From: Candidatus Enterococcus testudinis
GTDB taxonomy: Bacteria > Bacillota > Bacilli > Lactobacillales > Enterococcaceae
DNA length: 64,000 nt
NCBI RefSeq assembly: GCF_002140915.1
Contig: NZ_NGKU01000001.1
Location: 3,059,003 to 3,123,002, forward strand
Reading direction: 5' to 3'
Shown: positions 63,706 to 64,000 of the stretch, in pieces
How positions within the stretch are numbered: the stretch's first letter is position 1
Layout: the number at the start of each line of letters is the position of its first letter
Translations under genes and position numbers: made by a program
The notes under the pieces: generated by a model
What the model was told of the DNA's origin: nothing
Seen by the model: only the letters and a program-made list of their open reading frames with translations
Database searches by the model: none

Positions 63706-64000
63706 ATGAAAGAAAAAGTAATTTTGGCTTACTCTGGAGGCTTAGATACCTCTGTCTCAATTAAATGGTTAACTGATCAAGGCTACGACGTGGTCGCTTG
63801 TTGTTTGGACATCGGTGAAGGCCGTGACACTGAGTCGATCAAGAACAAGGCTTTAGAAGTTGGGGCCATTGAATCATATGCCATCGATGCCCGCGAAGAA
63901 TTTGCGCAAGATTACGCGTTGATTGCTTTACAAGGCAACACTTTCTATGAGAACTCTTATCCGTTGGTCTCAGCTTTGTCTCGACCATTGATTGCCAAAA
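63706..64000 (+). CDS. argG: argininosuccinate synthase, 5' part
   Basis: The frame begins [22 protein letters not shown], with the N-type ATP pyrophosphatase motif AYSGGLDTS, then [14 protein letters not shown] and [17 protein letters not shown], and runs off the window. It joins citrulline and aspartate, using ATP, in arginine synthesis. AAAAGGAG stands seven bases before the ATG. The upstream 63412-63705 stretch is AT-rich; a motif near 63609-63633 (TGTATAAATATTTAATTTTA) could be an ArgR box, unproven. Confidence 0.95.
   Translation, partial: MKEKVILAYSGGLDTSVSIKWLTDQGYDVVACCLDIGEGRDTESIKNKALEVGAIESYAIDAREEFAQDYALIALQGNTFYENSYPLVSALSRPLIAK

Overview
The window reads as chromosomal DNA of a low-GC Gram-positive, most likely an Enterococcus. 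This rests on the ribosomal proteins L13 and S9 (rplM-rpsI) with a Firmicutes-type leader, lactose/cellobiose-type PTS genes, LplABC- and MalFG-type sugar ABC transporters without a local ATPase, and IS30, ISL3, IS3 and IS110 remnants typical of Lactobacillales. The species cannot be fixed by eye. Most genes lie on the minus strand in short operons closed by strong hairpin terminators.

Layout. (1) 1-2.56 kb: a graveyard of IS fragments (IS30, ISL3, IS3, IS110, ISL3). (2) 2.6-3.4 kb: a frameshifted lipoprotein gene and decayed DNA. (3) 3.4-13.8 kb: a sugar operon with an ABC importer, GH13 enzyme, GH130 phosphorylase very like beta-1,2-mannobiose phosphorylase, a phosphohexomutase and two DUF1861 proteins, with a divergent LacI regulator. 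A second IS30 fragment (13.86-14.69 kb) in the same orientation as the first closes this segment. (4) 14.9-18.4 kb: a cellobiose-type PTS (IIA-IIB-IIC) with a GH1 6-phospho-beta-glucosidase, preceded by 700 bp of hairpin-rich noncoding DNA. (5) 19.1-22.4 kb: a PLD/DEAD/DUF3427 helicase coupled to a NUDIX hydrolase. (6) 22.6-33.6 kb: a mosaic of small genes (rhodanese, YoeB remnant, MFS, cupin, CMD, LysR, NmrA-like, cytidine deaminase, MazEF-like pair, threonine aldolase, two copies of a deoxyribosyltransferase-like gene), several of them broken. (7) 33.7-42.4 kb: Ca2+-type P-ATPase, M24-like protein, amino-acid ABC transporter, sigma/anti-sigma pair. (8) 42.5-49.9 kb: IS3 remnant, then a fructan/sucrose ABC operon with GH32, fructokinase and LacI regulator. 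(9) 50.2-62.1 kb: MATE exporter, then a defence cluster: AbiE toxin-antitoxin and a complete type II Wadjet system with an extra KilAC-like gene. (10) 62.4-64 kb: rpsI, rplM and the start of argG.

The most striking noncoding signal is the leader of the amino-acid ABC transporter at 40.27-40.55 kb. It holds a promoter, a Shine-Dalgarno site, an 18-codon leader peptide with the run FYYYAFY, and a chain of eight RNA segments that can pair alternately and end in an intrinsic terminator. By logic this is a ribosome-mediated attenuator sensing charged tyrosine/phenylalanine tRNA, which would make the transporter an aromatic amino acid importer. All functional assignments come from reading motifs and gene order. 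No database search was run.
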